Assembly (NCBI GenBank): GCA_029168955.1
Contig: JAPDOI010000021.1
Coordinates: forward strand, 2,344,501 to 2,408,500
Direction of reading: 5' to 3'
Origin: Aplectana chamaeleonis
Taxonomy: Eukaryota; Nematoda; Chromadorea; Rhabditida; Cosmocercidae
Length of the DNA stretch: 64,000 bases
Shown one piece after another: positions 10,301-25,300 of this stretch (positions within the stretch are counted from its first letter, which is position 1; each line of letters opens with the position of its first letter). The translations under genes were made by a program, and so were the position numbers. Under the pieces are notes generated by a model. It saw nothing but the letters and a program-made list of their open reading frames with translations. It made no database searches and was not told the DNA's origin.

Positions 10301-13300
10301 CAGGACCTAGTATAAAGGTGCAGGACATCATGGGACGTGTGCAGGATCCAGTAGGGGTGTGCAGGACGTCATGGAATGTGTGCAGGACCTAAGTATGGGT
10401 GTGCAGGACATCATCATGAAACGCGGGCAGGACCACAGTAGAGGTGTGCAGGACGTCGTAGAATGTGTGCAGGACCTGAGTAGGAGTGTGCAGGACATCA
10501 TAGAATGTGTGCAGGACCTCAGTAGGAGTGTGCAGGACATCATGGAACGTGTGCAGGACCTCAGTAGGGAGTGTGCAGGACATCATGGAACGTGCAGGAC
10601 CCCAGTAGAAGTGTGCAGGACATCATGGAATGTGTGCAGGACCTCAGTAGAGATGTGCAGGACGCCATGGAATGTGTGCAGGACCTCAGTAAAAGTGTGC
10701 AGGACATCATGTAACGTGTGCAGGATCCCTACAGTAGGTGTGCAGGACATCATGAAACGTGTGCAGGACCTGAGTAGGAGTGTGCAGGACATCATGGAAC
10801 GTGTGCAAGACTCCAGTAGGGGTGTGCAGTACATCATGTAATGTGTGTAGGACCTGAGTAGGAATGTGCAGGACATCATGAAACGTGTGCAGGACCCTAG
10901 TAGGGTTGAGTAGGACATCATGTAACTTGTGCAGGACCCCAGTAGAGGTATGCAGGACGTCATGGAACGTGTGCAGGACCCCAGTAGAAGTGCGCAGGAC
11001 ATCATGAAACGTGTGCAGGACCTCAGTAGAGATGTGCAGGACGTCATGGATTGAGTGCAGGACCTCAGTAGGAGTGTGCAGGACATCAAGGAACTTGTGC
11101 AGGACCCAGTAGGGGTGTGCAGGACGTCGTGGAATGTGTGCAGGACCTCAGTAGGAGTGTGCAGGACATCAAGGAACTTGTGCAGGACCCAGTAGGGGTG
11201 TGCAGGACGTCGTAGAATGTGTGCAGGACCTCAGTAGGAGTGTGCAGGACATCATGGAACGTGTGCAGCACCTCAGTAGGAGTGTGCAGGACCTTAGTAG
11301 GAGTGTGCAGGACATCATGGGACCAGTGCAGGACCTCAGTAGGAGTGTGCAGTACATCATGGAACGTGTGCAGGACCTCAGTAGGAGCGTGAAGAACCTT
11401 AGTAGGAGTGTGTAGGACATCATGGGACCTGTGCAGGACCCTAGTAGGGGTGTGCAGGATGTCATGGAACGTGTGCAGGACCTCAGTAGGGTGTGTAGGA
11501 CGTCATGGAATGTGTGCTAGACCTCAGTATAAGTGTGCAGGACGTCGTATAATGTGTGCAGGATTTCAGTAGGGGTGTACAGGATATCATGGAACGTAAG
11601 CAGGACCCCAGTAGGGGTGTATAGGACATCATGGAACCTGTGCAGGACCCCAGTAGGGGTGTGCAGAACGTCATGGAATGTGTGTAGGACCTTAGTAAAA
11701 GTGTGCAGGACAGCCTGGGACCTGTGCAGGACCCCAGTAAGTATGAGAAGGACGTCGTAGAATGTGTGCAGGACCTCAGTTGGAGTGTGCAGGACGTCGT
11801 AGAATGCGTGCAGGACCTCAGTAGGAGTGTGCAGAAAATCATGGAACGTGTGCAGGACCTCAGTAGGAGTGTGCAGAAAACCATGGAGCGTGTGCAGGAC
11901 CTCAGTAGGAGTGTGCAGGACATCATGTAACGTGTGCAGAACCTCAGTAGAGATGTGCAGGACGTCATGGAATGTGTGCAGGACCCCAGTAAAGTGTGCA
12001 GGACATCATGTAATGTGTGCAGGATCCCAACAGAGGTGTGCAGGACATCATGGAACGTGTGCAGGACCTCAGTAGAGATGTGCAGGACATCATGGAATGT
12101 GTGCAGGACCCCAGTAGGGATGTGCAGGACTTCATGGAATGTGTGCAGGACCTCATTAGGAGTGTGCAGGACATCATGGAACTTGTGCAGGACCTTAGTA
12201 GGAGTGCGCAGGACATCATGGAACGTGTGCAGGACCCCAGTAGGTGTGTGCAGGACATCAGGGAACGTGTGCAGGACATTAGTGGCAGTGTGCAGGACAT
12301 CATGGAACGTGTGCAGGACCCCAGTAGAGATGAGCAGGACGTCATGGATTGTGTGCAGGACCTCAGTAAAAAAGTGCAGGACATCACGGAACGTGTGCAG
12401 GACCCCAGTAGGGGTGTGCGGGACATCGTAGAATGCGTGCAGGACCTTAGTAGGAGTGAGCAGGACATCATGGAACCTGTGCAGGACCCCAGTAGGGGGT
12501 GTGCAGCACGTCACAGAATGTGTGCAGGACCTCAGTAGGAGTGTGCAGGACATCATGGGACGTGAGCAGGACCTCAGTAGAGTGTGCAGGACATCATGTA
12601 ATAGGAGTGTGCAGGACATCATGGGACCAGTGCAGGACCTCAGTAGGAGTGTGCAGTACATCATGGAACGTGTGCAGGATCCCAATAGAAGTGTGCAGGA
12701 CATCATAGAACGTGTGCAGGACCTCAGTAGAGATGAGAAGGACGTCATGGAATGTGTACAGAACCCCAATAGGGATGAGCAGGACTTCATGGGAATGTGT
12801 GCAGGACCTCATTAGGAGTGTGCAGGACATCATGGAACGTGTGCAGGACCTCAGTAAAGATGAGCAGGACGTCATGGAATGAGTACAGGACCGCAGTAAA
12901 AGTGTGCAGGACATCATGTAACGTGTGCAGGATCCTAATAGAAGTGTGCAGGACATCATGGAACGTGTGCAGGACCTCAGTAGAGATGAGCAGGACGTCA
13001 TGGAATGTGTACAGGACCGCAGTAAAAGTGTGCAGGACGTAGTAGAATGTGTGCAGGACCTCAGTTGGGGTGTGCAGGACATCATGGAACGTGTGCAGGA
13101 CCTTAGTAGGAGTGTGCAGGTCATCATGGGACCTGTGCAGGACCCCAGTAAGGGTGTGCAGGACGTCGTAGAATGTGTGCAGGACCTCAGTGGGAGTTTG
13201 CAGGACATCATGGAACGTGTGCAGGACCTTAGCAGGAGACGTGAATCGTGTGCAGGACCTTCAGTAGGAGTGTGCAGGACATCATGGGACCTGTGCAGGA

Positions 13301-16300
13301 CCCCAGTAGAGTGTGCAGGACATCGTGAAACGTGGGCAGAACCCCAATAGGGATGTGCAGGGCATCATGGAACGTGTGCAGGACCCCAGTAGAAGTGCGC
13401 AGGACGTCGTAGAATGTGTGGAGGACTTCAGTAGGAGTGTGCAGGACATCATGGAACGTGTGCAAGACATCATGGGACCTGTGCAGGACCCCAGTAGGGG
13501 TGTGCAGGACGTCGTGGAATGTGTGCAGGACCTCAGTAGGAGAGTGCAGGACATCATGGAACCTGTGCAGGACCCTAGTAGGGGTGTGCAGAACGTCGTA
13601 GAATGTGTGCAGGACCTCAGTAAGAGTGTGCAGGACGTGATAGAATGCGTGCAGGACCTCAGTAGGAGTGTGCAGATATTCATGGAACGTGTGCAGGATC
13701 TCAGTGGGAGTGTGCAGAACATCATGGAACGTGTGCAGGATATCAATAGAGGTGTGCAGGGCATCACGGAACGTGTGTAGGACCTCAGTAGAGATGTGCA
13801 GGACGTCATGGAATGTGTGCAGGACCTCAGTAGGGGTGTGCAGGACATCATGTAACGTGTGCAGGACCTACAGTAGGTGTGCAGGACATCATGGAACGTG
13901 TGCAGGACCTCAGTAGAGATGTGCAGGACGTCATGGAATGTGTGCAGGACCCCAGTAGGGATGTGCAGGACTTCATGGAATGTGTGCAGGACCTCGGTAG
14001 GGAGTGTGCAGGACATCAAGGAACGTGTGCAGAACCCCAGTAGGGTGTGCAGGATATCATGGAACGTGTGCAGGACCTCAGTAGGAGTGTGCAGGACATC
14101 ATGGAACGTGTGCAGGACCCCAGTAGAAGTGTGCAGGACATCACGGAACAATGTGCAGGACCTCAGTAGGGGTGTGCAGGACATCATGGAACGTGTGCAG
14201 GATCCCAGAAGGAGTGTGCAGGACATCATGGAACGTGTGCAGGACCTCAGTAGGGGTGTGCAGGACGTCATGAAATGTGTGCAGGATCCCGAGTAAAGTG
14301 TGCAGGACATCATGAAACGTGCAGGACCTCAGTAGGAGATGTGCAGGACGTCATGGAATGTGTGCAGGACCCCAGTAGGGGTGTGCAGGACATCATGTAA
14401 CGTGTGCAGGATCCCAGTAGAAGTGTGCAGGACATCATGGACCGCGTGCAGGATTCCAGTAGGGATGAGCAGGACGTCATGGAATTTGTACAGGACCTCA
14501 GTAAAAGTGTGCAGGACGTCGTAGAGTGTGTGCAGGACCTCAGTAGGAGTGTGCAGGACATCATGGAACGTGTGCAGGACCTTAGTAGGAGTGTGCAGGA
14601 CACCATGGGACCTGTGCAGGACCCCAGTAGGGGTGTGTAGAACGTCGTAGAATGTGTGCAGGACCCCAGCAGGAGTGTGCAGGACATCATGGAACGTGTG
14701 CAGGACCTCAGTAGAGAGAGTGTGCAGGACGTCATGGAATGTGTGCAGGACCCCAGTAAAAGTGTGCAGGACATCATGTAACGTGTGCAGGACCCCAGTA
14801 GGGGTGTGCAGGACATCATGGAACGTGTGCAGGACCTCAGTAGAGTGTGCAGGACGTCATGGAATGTGTGCAGGACCTCAGTAAAAGTGTGCAGGACTTC
14901 GTAGAATGTGTGCAGGACCTCAGTAGGAGTGCGCAGGACATCACGGAACGTGTGCAGGACCTTAGTAGGAGTGTACAGGACATCATGGAACCTGTGCAGG
15001 ACCCCAGTAGGGGTGCGCAGGACGTCGTAGAATGTGTGCAGGACCTCAGTAGGAGTGTACAGGACATCATGGAACCTGTGCAGGACCTCAGTAGGAGTGT
15101 GCAGGACCTAAGTAGGAGTGTGCAGGACATCATGGAACCTGTGAAGGACCTCAGTAGGAGTGTGCAGGACATCATGAGACCTGTGCAGGACCCCAATAGG
15201 AGTGTGCAGGACGTCATGGAATGTCTGCAGGACCTCAGTAGTGGTGTGCAGGACGTCGTAGAATGTGTGCAGGACCTCACTAGGAGTGTGCAGGACATCA
15301 TGGAACGTGTGCAGGACCTAAGTAGGAGTGTGCAGGACATCATGAGACCTGTGCAGGACTCCAGTAGGGATGTGCAGGACGTGGTAGAATGTGTGCAGGA
15401 CCTCAGTAGGAGTGTGCAGGACATCATCATGGGACCTGTGCAGGACCCCAGTAGGGGTGTGCAGGACGTCGTAGAATGTGTGCAGAACCTCGGTAGGAGA
15501 GTGCAGGACATCATGGAATGTGTGCAGGACCTTAGTAGGAGTGTGCAGGACATCATGGAACGTGTGCAGGACCCTCAGTAGGAGTGTGCAGGACATCATG
15601 GAACGTGTGCAGGATCCCAATAGAAGTGTGCAGGACATCATGGAACGTAAGCAGAACCACAGTAGGGGTACGCAGGACGTCATGTAATGTGTGCAAGACC
15701 TCAGGAAAAGTGTGCAGGACATCATGTAACGTGTGCAGGACCTCCAGGGGTGTGCAGGACATCATGGAACGTGTGCAGGACCCCAGTAGAGTGTGCAGGA
15801 CATCATGGAATGTGTGCAGGACCCCAGTAGGGTGTGCAGGACGTCATGGAATGTGTGCAGGACCTCAGTAGGAGTGTGCAGGACATCATGGAACGTGTGC
15901 AGGACCTCAGTAGGGTGTGCAGGACATCATGGAACGTGTGCAGGACCTCAGTAGGAGTGTGCAGGACATCATGGGACGTGTGCAGGACCTCAGTAGGAGT
16001 GTGCAGGAGATCATGGAACGTGCGCAGGATCCCAGTAGGGTTGCGCAGGACGTAGTAGATTGTGTGCAGGACCACGGTAGGAGTGTGCAGTACATAACGG
16101 GACCTGTGCACGAACCCAGTGGGGTGTGGAGGACGTCGTAGAAAGTGTGCGGGACTTCAGTAGGAGTGTGCAAGACATCAAGGAACTTGTGCAAAACCCA
16201 GTAAGGGTGTGCAGGACGTCGTAGAATGTGTGCAGGACCTCAGCAGAGGTGTGCAGGACATCATGTAACGTGTGCAGGACTCAGTAGTGTGTAGACGTCA

Positions 16301-19300
16301 TGAATGTGTGCAGGACCTTAGTAGGAGTGTGCAGGACATCATGGGACGTGTGCAGGACCTCAGTAGGAGTGTGCAGGAGATCATGGAACGTGTGCAGGAC
16401 CTCAGTAGGAGCATGTGCAGAACCTTAGTAGAGGTGTGCAGGACATCATGGGACCTGTGCAGGACCCTAGTACGAGTGTGCAGGACATCATGGAACGTGT
16501 GCAGGGCCGCAGTAAGGGTGTGCAGGACGTCGTGGGATGTGTGCAGGACCTAAGTGGGGGTGTGCAGAACGTCGTAGAATGAGTGCAGGACCTCAGCAGG
16601 AATGTGCAGGACATCGTGGGAAGTGTGCAGGACCTCAGTAGGAATGTGCAGGACATCATGGAACCTGTGCAGGACCCCAGTAGGGGTGTGCAGGACGTCG
16701 TGGAATGTGTGCAGGACCTCAGTAGGAGAGTGCAGGACATCATCATGGGACCTGTGCAGGACCCCAGTAGGAGTGTGCAGGACGTCATCGAATGTGTGCT
16801 AGACCTCAGTAGAAGTGCGCAGGACATCGACGAATATGTGCATGATCTCAGTAGAAGTCTGCAGGATATCATCGAATGTGTGTTGGATCTCAGTAGGAGT
16901 GTGCAGGACATCATGGAACGTAAGCAGGATCTCAATAGGCGTGTACAGGACGTCGTAGAATGTATGCAGCACCTCAGTAGGAGTGTGCAGGACGTCGTAG
17001 AACGTGTGCATGACCTCAGTAAGAGTGTGCAGGACATCGTGGAACGTGTGCAGGATCCCTACAGAGGTGTGCAGGACATCATGGAACGTGTGCAGGACCT
17101 CAGTAGAGATGTGCAGGACGTCATGAAATGTGTGCAGGATCCCAGTAGGGATGTGCAGGACATCATGGAGTATGTGCAGGACCTCATTAGGAGTGTGCAG
17201 GACTTCAAGGAACTTGTGCAGAACCTTAGTAGGAGTGTGCAGGATATCATGGAACGTGTGCAGAACCTCAGTAGGAGTGTGCAGTACATAATGGAACGTG
17301 TGCAGGGTCCCAATAGAAGTGTGCAGGACATCATGGAACGTGTGCAGGACCTCAGTAGAGATGTGCAGGACGTCATGGATTGTGTGCAGGACCTCAGTAA
17401 AAGTGTGCAGGACATCATGGAACCTGTGCAGGACCCCAGTAGTTGTGTGCAGGACGTCGTATAATGTGTGCAGGACTTCAGTAGGAGTGTGCAGGACAAC
17501 AAGAAACTTGTGCAGGACCCCAGTTAGGGTGTGCAGGACGTAGTAGAATGTGTGCAGGACCTCAGTAGGAGTGTGCAGGACATCATGGAACCTGTGCAGG
17601 ACCCCAGTAGGGGTGAGCAGGACCTTAGTAGGAGTGTGCAGGACATCATGGAACCAGTGCAGGACCTCAGTAGGAGTGTGCAGGACATCATGGAACGTGT
17701 GCAGGACCTCAGTAGGAGGTGTGCAGGACATCATAGAACGTGTGCAGGACCTCAGTAGAGATGTGCAGGACGTCATGGAATGTGTGCAGGACCCCAGTAG
17801 GGATGTGCAGGACATCATGGGAATGTGTGCAGGACCTCAGTAGGAGTGTGCAGGACATCATGGAACGTGTGCAGGACCTCAGTAAAGATGTGCAGGACGT
17901 CATGGAATGTGTGCAGGACCTCAGTAAAAGTGTGCAGGACATCATGTAACGTGTGCAGGATCCTAGTAGGGGTGTGCAGGACATCATGGAACGTGTGCAG
18001 GACCTCAGTAGAGGTGTGCAGGACGTCATGGAATGTGTGCAGGACCTCAGTAGGAGTGTGCAGGACGTCAGTAGAATGTGTGCAGGACCTCAGTTAGGGG
18101 TGTGCAGGACATCATGGAACGTGTGCAGGACCTCAGTAGGAGTGTGCAGGACATCATGGGACCTGTGCAGGACCCCAGTAGGGGTGTGCAGGACGTCGTA
18201 GAATGTGTGCAGGACCTTAGCAGGAGTGTGCAGGACATCATGGAACCTGTGCAGGACCTTAGTAGGAGCGTGAAGAACCTTAGTAGGAGTGTGTAGGACA
18301 TCATGGGACCTGTGCAGGACCCTAGTAGAGGTGTGCAGGACATCATGGAACCTGTGCAGGACCCCAGTAGGGGTGTGCAGGACGTCGTGGAATGTGTGCA
18401 GGAGCCCAGTAGGGGTGAGCAGGACGTCGTAGAATGTGTGCAGGACCTCAGTAGGAGTGTGCAGGACATCATGGAACGTGTGCAGGACCTCAGTAGGAGT
18501 GAGCAGGACATCATGGAACCTGTGCAGGACCCCAGTAGGGGTATGCAGGACGTCGTAGAATGTATGCAGGACCTCAGTAGGAGTTTGCAGCACATCATCT
18601 GACCTGTGCAGGACACCAGTAGGGGTGTGCAGGTCGTCGAAGAATGTGTGCAGGATCTCAGTAGGTGTGCGCAGGACGTCGTAGAATGTATGCAGCACCT
18701 CAGTAGGAGTGTTCAGGACATCATGGAACGTGTGCAGTACCCTAATGGGGTTGTGAAAGTCATCATGGAACGTGTGCAGGATCCCAGTAGAAGTACGCAG
18801 CACGTCATGGAACGTATGCAGCACCTCAGTAGAGATGTGCAGGACGTCATGTAATGTGTGCAGGACCTCAGTAAAAGTGCGCAGGGCATGTTGGAACGTG
18901 TGCAGGATCCCAGCAGAGGTGTGCAGGACATCATGAAACGTGTGCAGGACCTCAGTAGAAATGTGCAGGACGTCACGGAATGTGTGTAGGACACCAGTAG
19001 GGATGTGCAGGACGTCATGGAATGTATGCAGGACCTCGGTAGGAGTGTGCAGGACATGATGGGACGTGTGCAGGACCTTAGTAGGAGTGTGCAGGACACC
19101 ATGGAACGTGTGCAGGACCTCAGTAGGAGTGTGCAGGACATCATGGAACGTGTGCAGGACCCCAGTAGGGGTGTGCAGGACATCATGGAACGTGCAGGAC
19201 CTCAGTAGGGGTGTGCAGGACGTCATGGATTGTGTGCAGGACCTCAGTAAAGTGTGCGGGACATCAGGGAACCTGTGCAGGGCCCCAGTAGGGGTGTGCA

Positions 19301-22300
19301 GGACGTCGTAGAATGCGTGCAGGACCTCAGTAGTAGTGTGCAGGACATCAAGGAACTTGTGCAGGACCCCAGTAGGGGTGTGCGGGACGTCGTAGAATTC
19401 GTGCAGGACCTCAGTAGGAGTGTGCAGAAAATCATGGAACGTGTGCAGGACCTCAGTAGGGGTGCAGGACGTTGTGCAGGACCTCAGTAGGAGTGTGCAG
19501 GACATCATGGGACTAGTGCAGGACCCCAGTAGGGGTGTGCAGGACGTCGTGGAATGTGTGCAGGACCTCAGTAGGAGTGTGCAGGACATCATCATGGGAC
19601 CTGTGCAGGACCCCAGTAGGGGGTGTGCAGGACGTCGTAAAATGTGTGCAGGACCCCAGTAGGAGCGTGCAGGACATGATGGATCGTGTGCAGGACCCCA
19701 GTAGGGGGTGTGCAGGACGTCGTAGAATGTGTGCAGGATCTCAGTAGGAGTGTGCAGGACATCATGGAACGTGTGCACGATCCCAGTAGGGGTGTGCAGG
19801 ACATCATGGAACGTGTGCATGATCCCAGTAGGGGTGTGCAGGACATCATGAAACGTGTGCAGGATCCCAGTGGGGGTGTGCAGGACCTCATGGAACGTGT
19901 GCAGGATCTCAGTGGGGGTGTGCAGGACATCATGGAACGTGTGCAGGATCACGATAGGAGTGTGCAGGACATCATGTAACGTGTGCGAAACTCCGGTATG
20001 GGTGCGCAGGACGTCATGGAATGTGTGCTAGACCTCAGTAGAAGTGAAGTGTGTAGGACGTCGTATAATGTGTGCAGAACCTCAGTAGGGGTGTACAGGA
20101 TATCATGGAACGTAAGCAGGACCCCAGTAGGGGTGTATAGGACATCATGGGAACCTGTTGCAGGCCCCCAGTAGGAGTGTGCAGGACGTCGTAGAATGTG
20201 TGCAGGACCTTAGTAGGAGTGTGCAGGACATCATGGAACCTGTGCAGGACCCCAGTAGGGTGTGCAGGATCATGAACCTGTGCAGGACCTCAGTAGGAGT
20301 GTGCAGACATCATGGGACCTGTGCAGGACCCTGGTAAGAGTGTGCAGGACATCATGGAACCTGTGCAGGACCCTAGTAGGGGTGTGCAGGACGTCGTGGA
20401 ATGTGTGCAGGACCTCAGTAGTGGTGTGCAGGACGTCGTAAAATGTGTGCAGGACCTCAGTAGGAGTGTGCAGGAAATCACGGGACCTGTGCAGGACCCC
20501 AGTAGGAGTGTGCAGGACATCATGGGACCTGTGCAGGACCCCAGTAGGGTGTGCAGGACGTAGTAGAATGTATGCAGGAGCTCAGTAGGAGCGTGTAGGA
20601 CATGGGACCTGTGCAAGACCCCCGGAGGGGATGCAGCACGTCGTAGGATGTATGCAGGACCTCAGTAGGAGTGGGCACGACATCATAGAATGCGTGCAGG
20701 ACCCCAGTAGGGGTGTGGAGAACGTCGTGGAATGTGTGCAGGACCTCAGTAGGAGAGTGCAGTACATCATGGAACGTGTGCAGGATCCCAATAGAAGTGT
20801 GCAGCACATCATGGAACGTGTGCAGAACCTCAGTAGAGATGAGCAGGACGCCATGGAATGAGTACAGGACCGCAGTAAAAGTGCGCAGGACATCATGTAA
20901 CGTGTGCAGGATCCCTAGGGGTGTGCAGGACATCATGGAATGTGTGCAGGACCTCAGTAGGAGTGTGCAGGACATCATGGAACAAGTGCAGTATCCCAGC
21001 AGGGGTGTGCAGGACATCATGGAATGTGTGCAGGACTTTAGTACGAGTGTGCAGGACATCATGAAACGTGTGCAGGACCTGAGTAGGAGTGTGCAGGACA
21101 TCATGGAACGTGTGCAAGACTCCAGTAGGGGTGTGCAGTACATCATGGAACGTGTGCAGGATCCCAGTATGGTGTGCAGGACGTCATGGGACCTGTGCAG
21201 GACCCCAGTAGGGGTGTGGAGAACGTCATGGATTGAGTACAGGACCGCAGTAAAAGAGTGCAGGAGATCAAGGAACTTGTGCAGGGCCCCAGTAGTGGTG
21301 TGCAGGACGTCGTAGAATGTGTGCAGGACCTCAGTAGGAGTGTGCAGGACATCAAGGAACTTGTGCAGGACCTCAGTAGGGGTGTGCGGGACGTCGTAGA
21401 ATGCGTGCGGGACCTCAGTAGGAGTGTGCAGAAAATCATGGAACGTGTGCAGCACCTCAGTAGGAGTGTGCAGGACCTTAGTAGGAGTGTGCAGGACATC
21501 ATGGGACCAGTGCAGGACCCCAGTAGGGGTGTGGAGAACGTCGTGGAATGTGTGCAGGACCTCAGTAGGAGAGTGCAGGACATCATGGGACGTGTGCAGG
21601 ACCCCAGTAGGGGTGTGCAGAAAGTCGTAGAATGTGTGCAGGACCTCAGTAGCAGTGTGCAAGACATCAAGGAACTTGTGCAGGGCCCCAGTAGGGTGTG
21701 CAGGACGTCGTAGAATGCGTGCAGGACCTCAGTAGAAGTGTGCAGGACATCATGGAACGTGTGTAGGATTCCAATAGAAGTGTGCAGGACATCATGTAAC
21801 GTGTGCAGAACCCCAGAAGGGGTGTGCAGGACATCATGGAACGTGCAGGATCCCGATAGAAGTGTGCAGGATATCATGGAACGTGTGCAGGACCTCAGTA
21901 GGAGTGTGCAGGACATCATGGAACGTGTGCAGGATCACGATAGAAGTGTGCAGGACATCATGAAACGTGCGCAGGACCTCAGTAGAGATGTGCAGGACGT
22001 CATGGAATGAGTGCAGGACCTCAGTAAAAGTTTGCAGGACATCATGTAACGTGTGCAGGATCCCAATAGAAGTGTGCAGGACATCATGGAACGTGTGCAG
22101 GACCTCAGTAGAGATGAGCAGGACGTCATGGAATGTGTGCAGGACCGCAGTAAAGTGTGCAGGACGTAGTAGAATGTGCGCAGGAACTCAGTAGGAGTGT
22201 GCAGGACATCATGGAACGTGTGCAGGACCTTAGTAGGAGTGTGCAGGACATCATGGGACCTGTGCAGGACCCCAGTAGGGGTGTGCAGGACGTCGTAGAA

Positions 22301-25300
22301 TGCGTGCAGGACCTCAGTAGGAGTGTGCAGAAAATCATGGAACGTGTGCAGGACCTCAGTAGGAGTGTGCAGAAAATCATGGAGCGTGTGCAGGACCTCA
22401 GTAGGAGTGTGCAGGACATCATGGAACGTGTGCAGGATCCCAACAGAGGTGTGCAGGACATCATGGAACGTGTGCAGGACCGCAGTAAAAGTGTGCAGGA
22501 CGTCGTAGTATGTGTGCAGGACCTCAGTATGAGTGTGCACGACATCATGGAACGTGTGCAGGACCTTGGTAGGAAAGTGCAGGACATCATGGAACCTGTG
22601 CAGGACCCCAGTAGGGGTGTGCAGGACGTCGTAGTATGTGTGCAGGGCCTCAGTAGGAGAGTGCAGGACATCATGGGACGTGGGCAGGACCTCAGGAGGA
22701 GAGTGCAGGACCTTAGAGGAGTGTGCAGGACATCATGGGACCTGTGCAGGACCCTAGTAGGGAGTGTGCAGGACATCATGGGACCTGTGCAGGACCCCAG
22801 TAGGGTGTGCAGGACGTCGTAGAATGTGTGCAGGACCTTAGTAGGAGTGTGCAGGACATCATGGAACCTGTGCAGGACCTCAGTAGGAGCGTGAAGAACC
22901 TTAGTAGAAGTGCGCAGGACATCATGTAACCTGTGCAGGACCTTAGTAGAGGTGTGCAGGACATCATGGAACTTGTGGAGGACCCCAAAGGGGTGTGCAG
23001 GACGTCGTGGAATGGGTTCAGGACCTCAGTAGTGGTGTGCAGGACGTCGTAAAATGCGTGCAGGACCTCAGTAGGAGTGTGCAGGACCCCATGGAACGTG
23101 TGCAGTACCTCAGTAGGAGTGTGCAGGACATCATGGGACCTGTGCAGGACCCCAGTAGGGGTGTGGAGAACGTCGTGGAATGTGTGCAGGACCTCAGTAG
23201 GAGAGTGCAGGACATCATCATGGGACCTGTGCAGGACCCCAGTAGGGGTGTGTAGAACGTCGTAGAATGTGTGCAGGACCTGAGTAGGAGTGTGCAGGAC
23301 GTCGTAGAATGCGTGCAGGACCTCAGTAGGAGTGTGCAGGACGTAGTGGAATGTGGGCAGGACCTCAGTAGGAGTGTGCAGGACATCAAAGAACTTGTGC
23401 AGGGCCCCAGTAGGGATGTGCCGGACGTCGTAGAATGTGTGCAGGACTTCAGTAGGAGTGTGCAGGACGTAGTGGAACGTGTGCAGGACCTCAGTAGGAG
23501 TGTGCAGTACATCATGGAACGTGTGCAGGATCCCAATAGAAGTGTGCAGGACATCATGGAACGTGTGCAGAACCTCAGTAGAGATGAGCAGGACGCCATG
23601 GAATGAGTACAGGACCGCAGTAAAAGTGCGCAGGACATCATGTAACGTGTGCAGGATCCCTACAGAGGTGTGCAGGACATCATGGAACGTGTGCAGGACC
23701 TCAGTAGAGATGAGAAGGACGTCATGGAATGTGTACAGAACCCCAATAGGGATGAGCAGGACTTCATGGAATGTGTGCAGGACCTCATTAGGAGTGTGCA
23801 GGACATCAAGGAACTTGTGCAGAACCTTAGTAGGAGTGTGCAGGATATCATGGAACGTGTGCAGTACCTCAGTAGGAGTGTGCAGTACATCATGGAACGT
23901 GTGCAGGATCCCAATAGAAGTGTGCAGGACATCATGAAACGTGCGCAGGACCTCAGTAGAGATGAGCAGGACGTCATGGATTGAGTACAGGACCGCAGTA
24001 AAAGAGTGCAGGAGATCAAGGAACTTGTGCAGGGCCCCAGTAGTGGTGTGCAGGACGTCGTAGAATGTGTGCAGGACCTCAGTAGGAGTGTGCAGGACAT
24101 CAAGGAACTTGTGCAGGGACCCAGTAGGGGTGTGCAGGACGTCGTAGAATGCGTGCAGGACCTCAGCAGGAGTGTGCAGAAAATCATGGAACGTGTGCAG
24201 CACCTCAGTAGGAGTGTGCAGGACCTTAGTAGGAGTGTGCAGGACATCATGGGACCAGTGCAGGACCTCAGTAGGAGTGTGCAGTACATCATGGAACGTG
24301 TGCAGGATCCCAATAGAAGTGTGCAGGACATCATGGAACGTGTGCAGGACCTCAGTAGAGATGAGAAGGACGTCATGGAATGTGTACAGAACCCCAATAG
24401 GGATGAGCAGGACTTCATGGAAAGTGTGCAGGACCTCAGTAGGTGTAAGCAGGACATCATTGAACGTGTGTAGGACCCCAGTAGTGGTATGCAGGACGTC
24501 ATGGAGCGTGTGTAGGACCTTAGAAAAAGTGTGCAGGACATCATGTAATGTGTGCAGGATCCCAATAGAAGTGTGAAGGACATCATGGAACGTGTGCAGG
24601 ACCTCAGTAGGAGAGTGCAGGACATCATCATGGGACCTGTGCAGGACCCCAGTAGGGTTGTGTAGAAAGTCGTAGAATGTGTGCAGGACCCCAGTAGCAG
24701 TGTGCAAGACATCAAGGAACTTGTGCAGGGCCCCAGTAGGGTGTGCAGGACGTCGTAGAATGCGTGCAGGACCTCAGTAGGAGTGTGCAGAAAATCATGG
24801 AACGTGTGCAGGATCCCAATAGAAGTGTGCAGGACATCACGGAACGTGTGCAGGACCCCGGAAGGGGTGTGCAGTACATCATGGAACGTGTGCAGGATCC
24901 CAATAGAAGTGTGCAGGATATCATGGAACGTGTGCAGTACCTCAGTAGGAGTGTGCAGTACATCATGGAACGTGTGCAGGATCACGATAGAAGTGTGCAG
25001 GACATCATGAAACGTGCGCAGGACCTCAGTAGAGATGAGCAGGACGTCATGGAATGAGTACAGGACCGCAGTAAAAGTGTGCAGGACATCATGTAACGTG
25101 TGCAGGATCCCAATAGAAGTGTGCAGGACATCATGGAACGTGTGCAGGACCTCAGTAGAGATGTGCAGGACGTCATGGAATGTGTGCAGGACCGCAGTAA
25201 AAGTGTGTAGGACGTCGTAGAATGTATGTAGCACCTCAGTAGGAGTGTGCTGGACATCATGGAGTGTGCGCTGGATCTCAGTAGGAGTGTGCAGGATAAC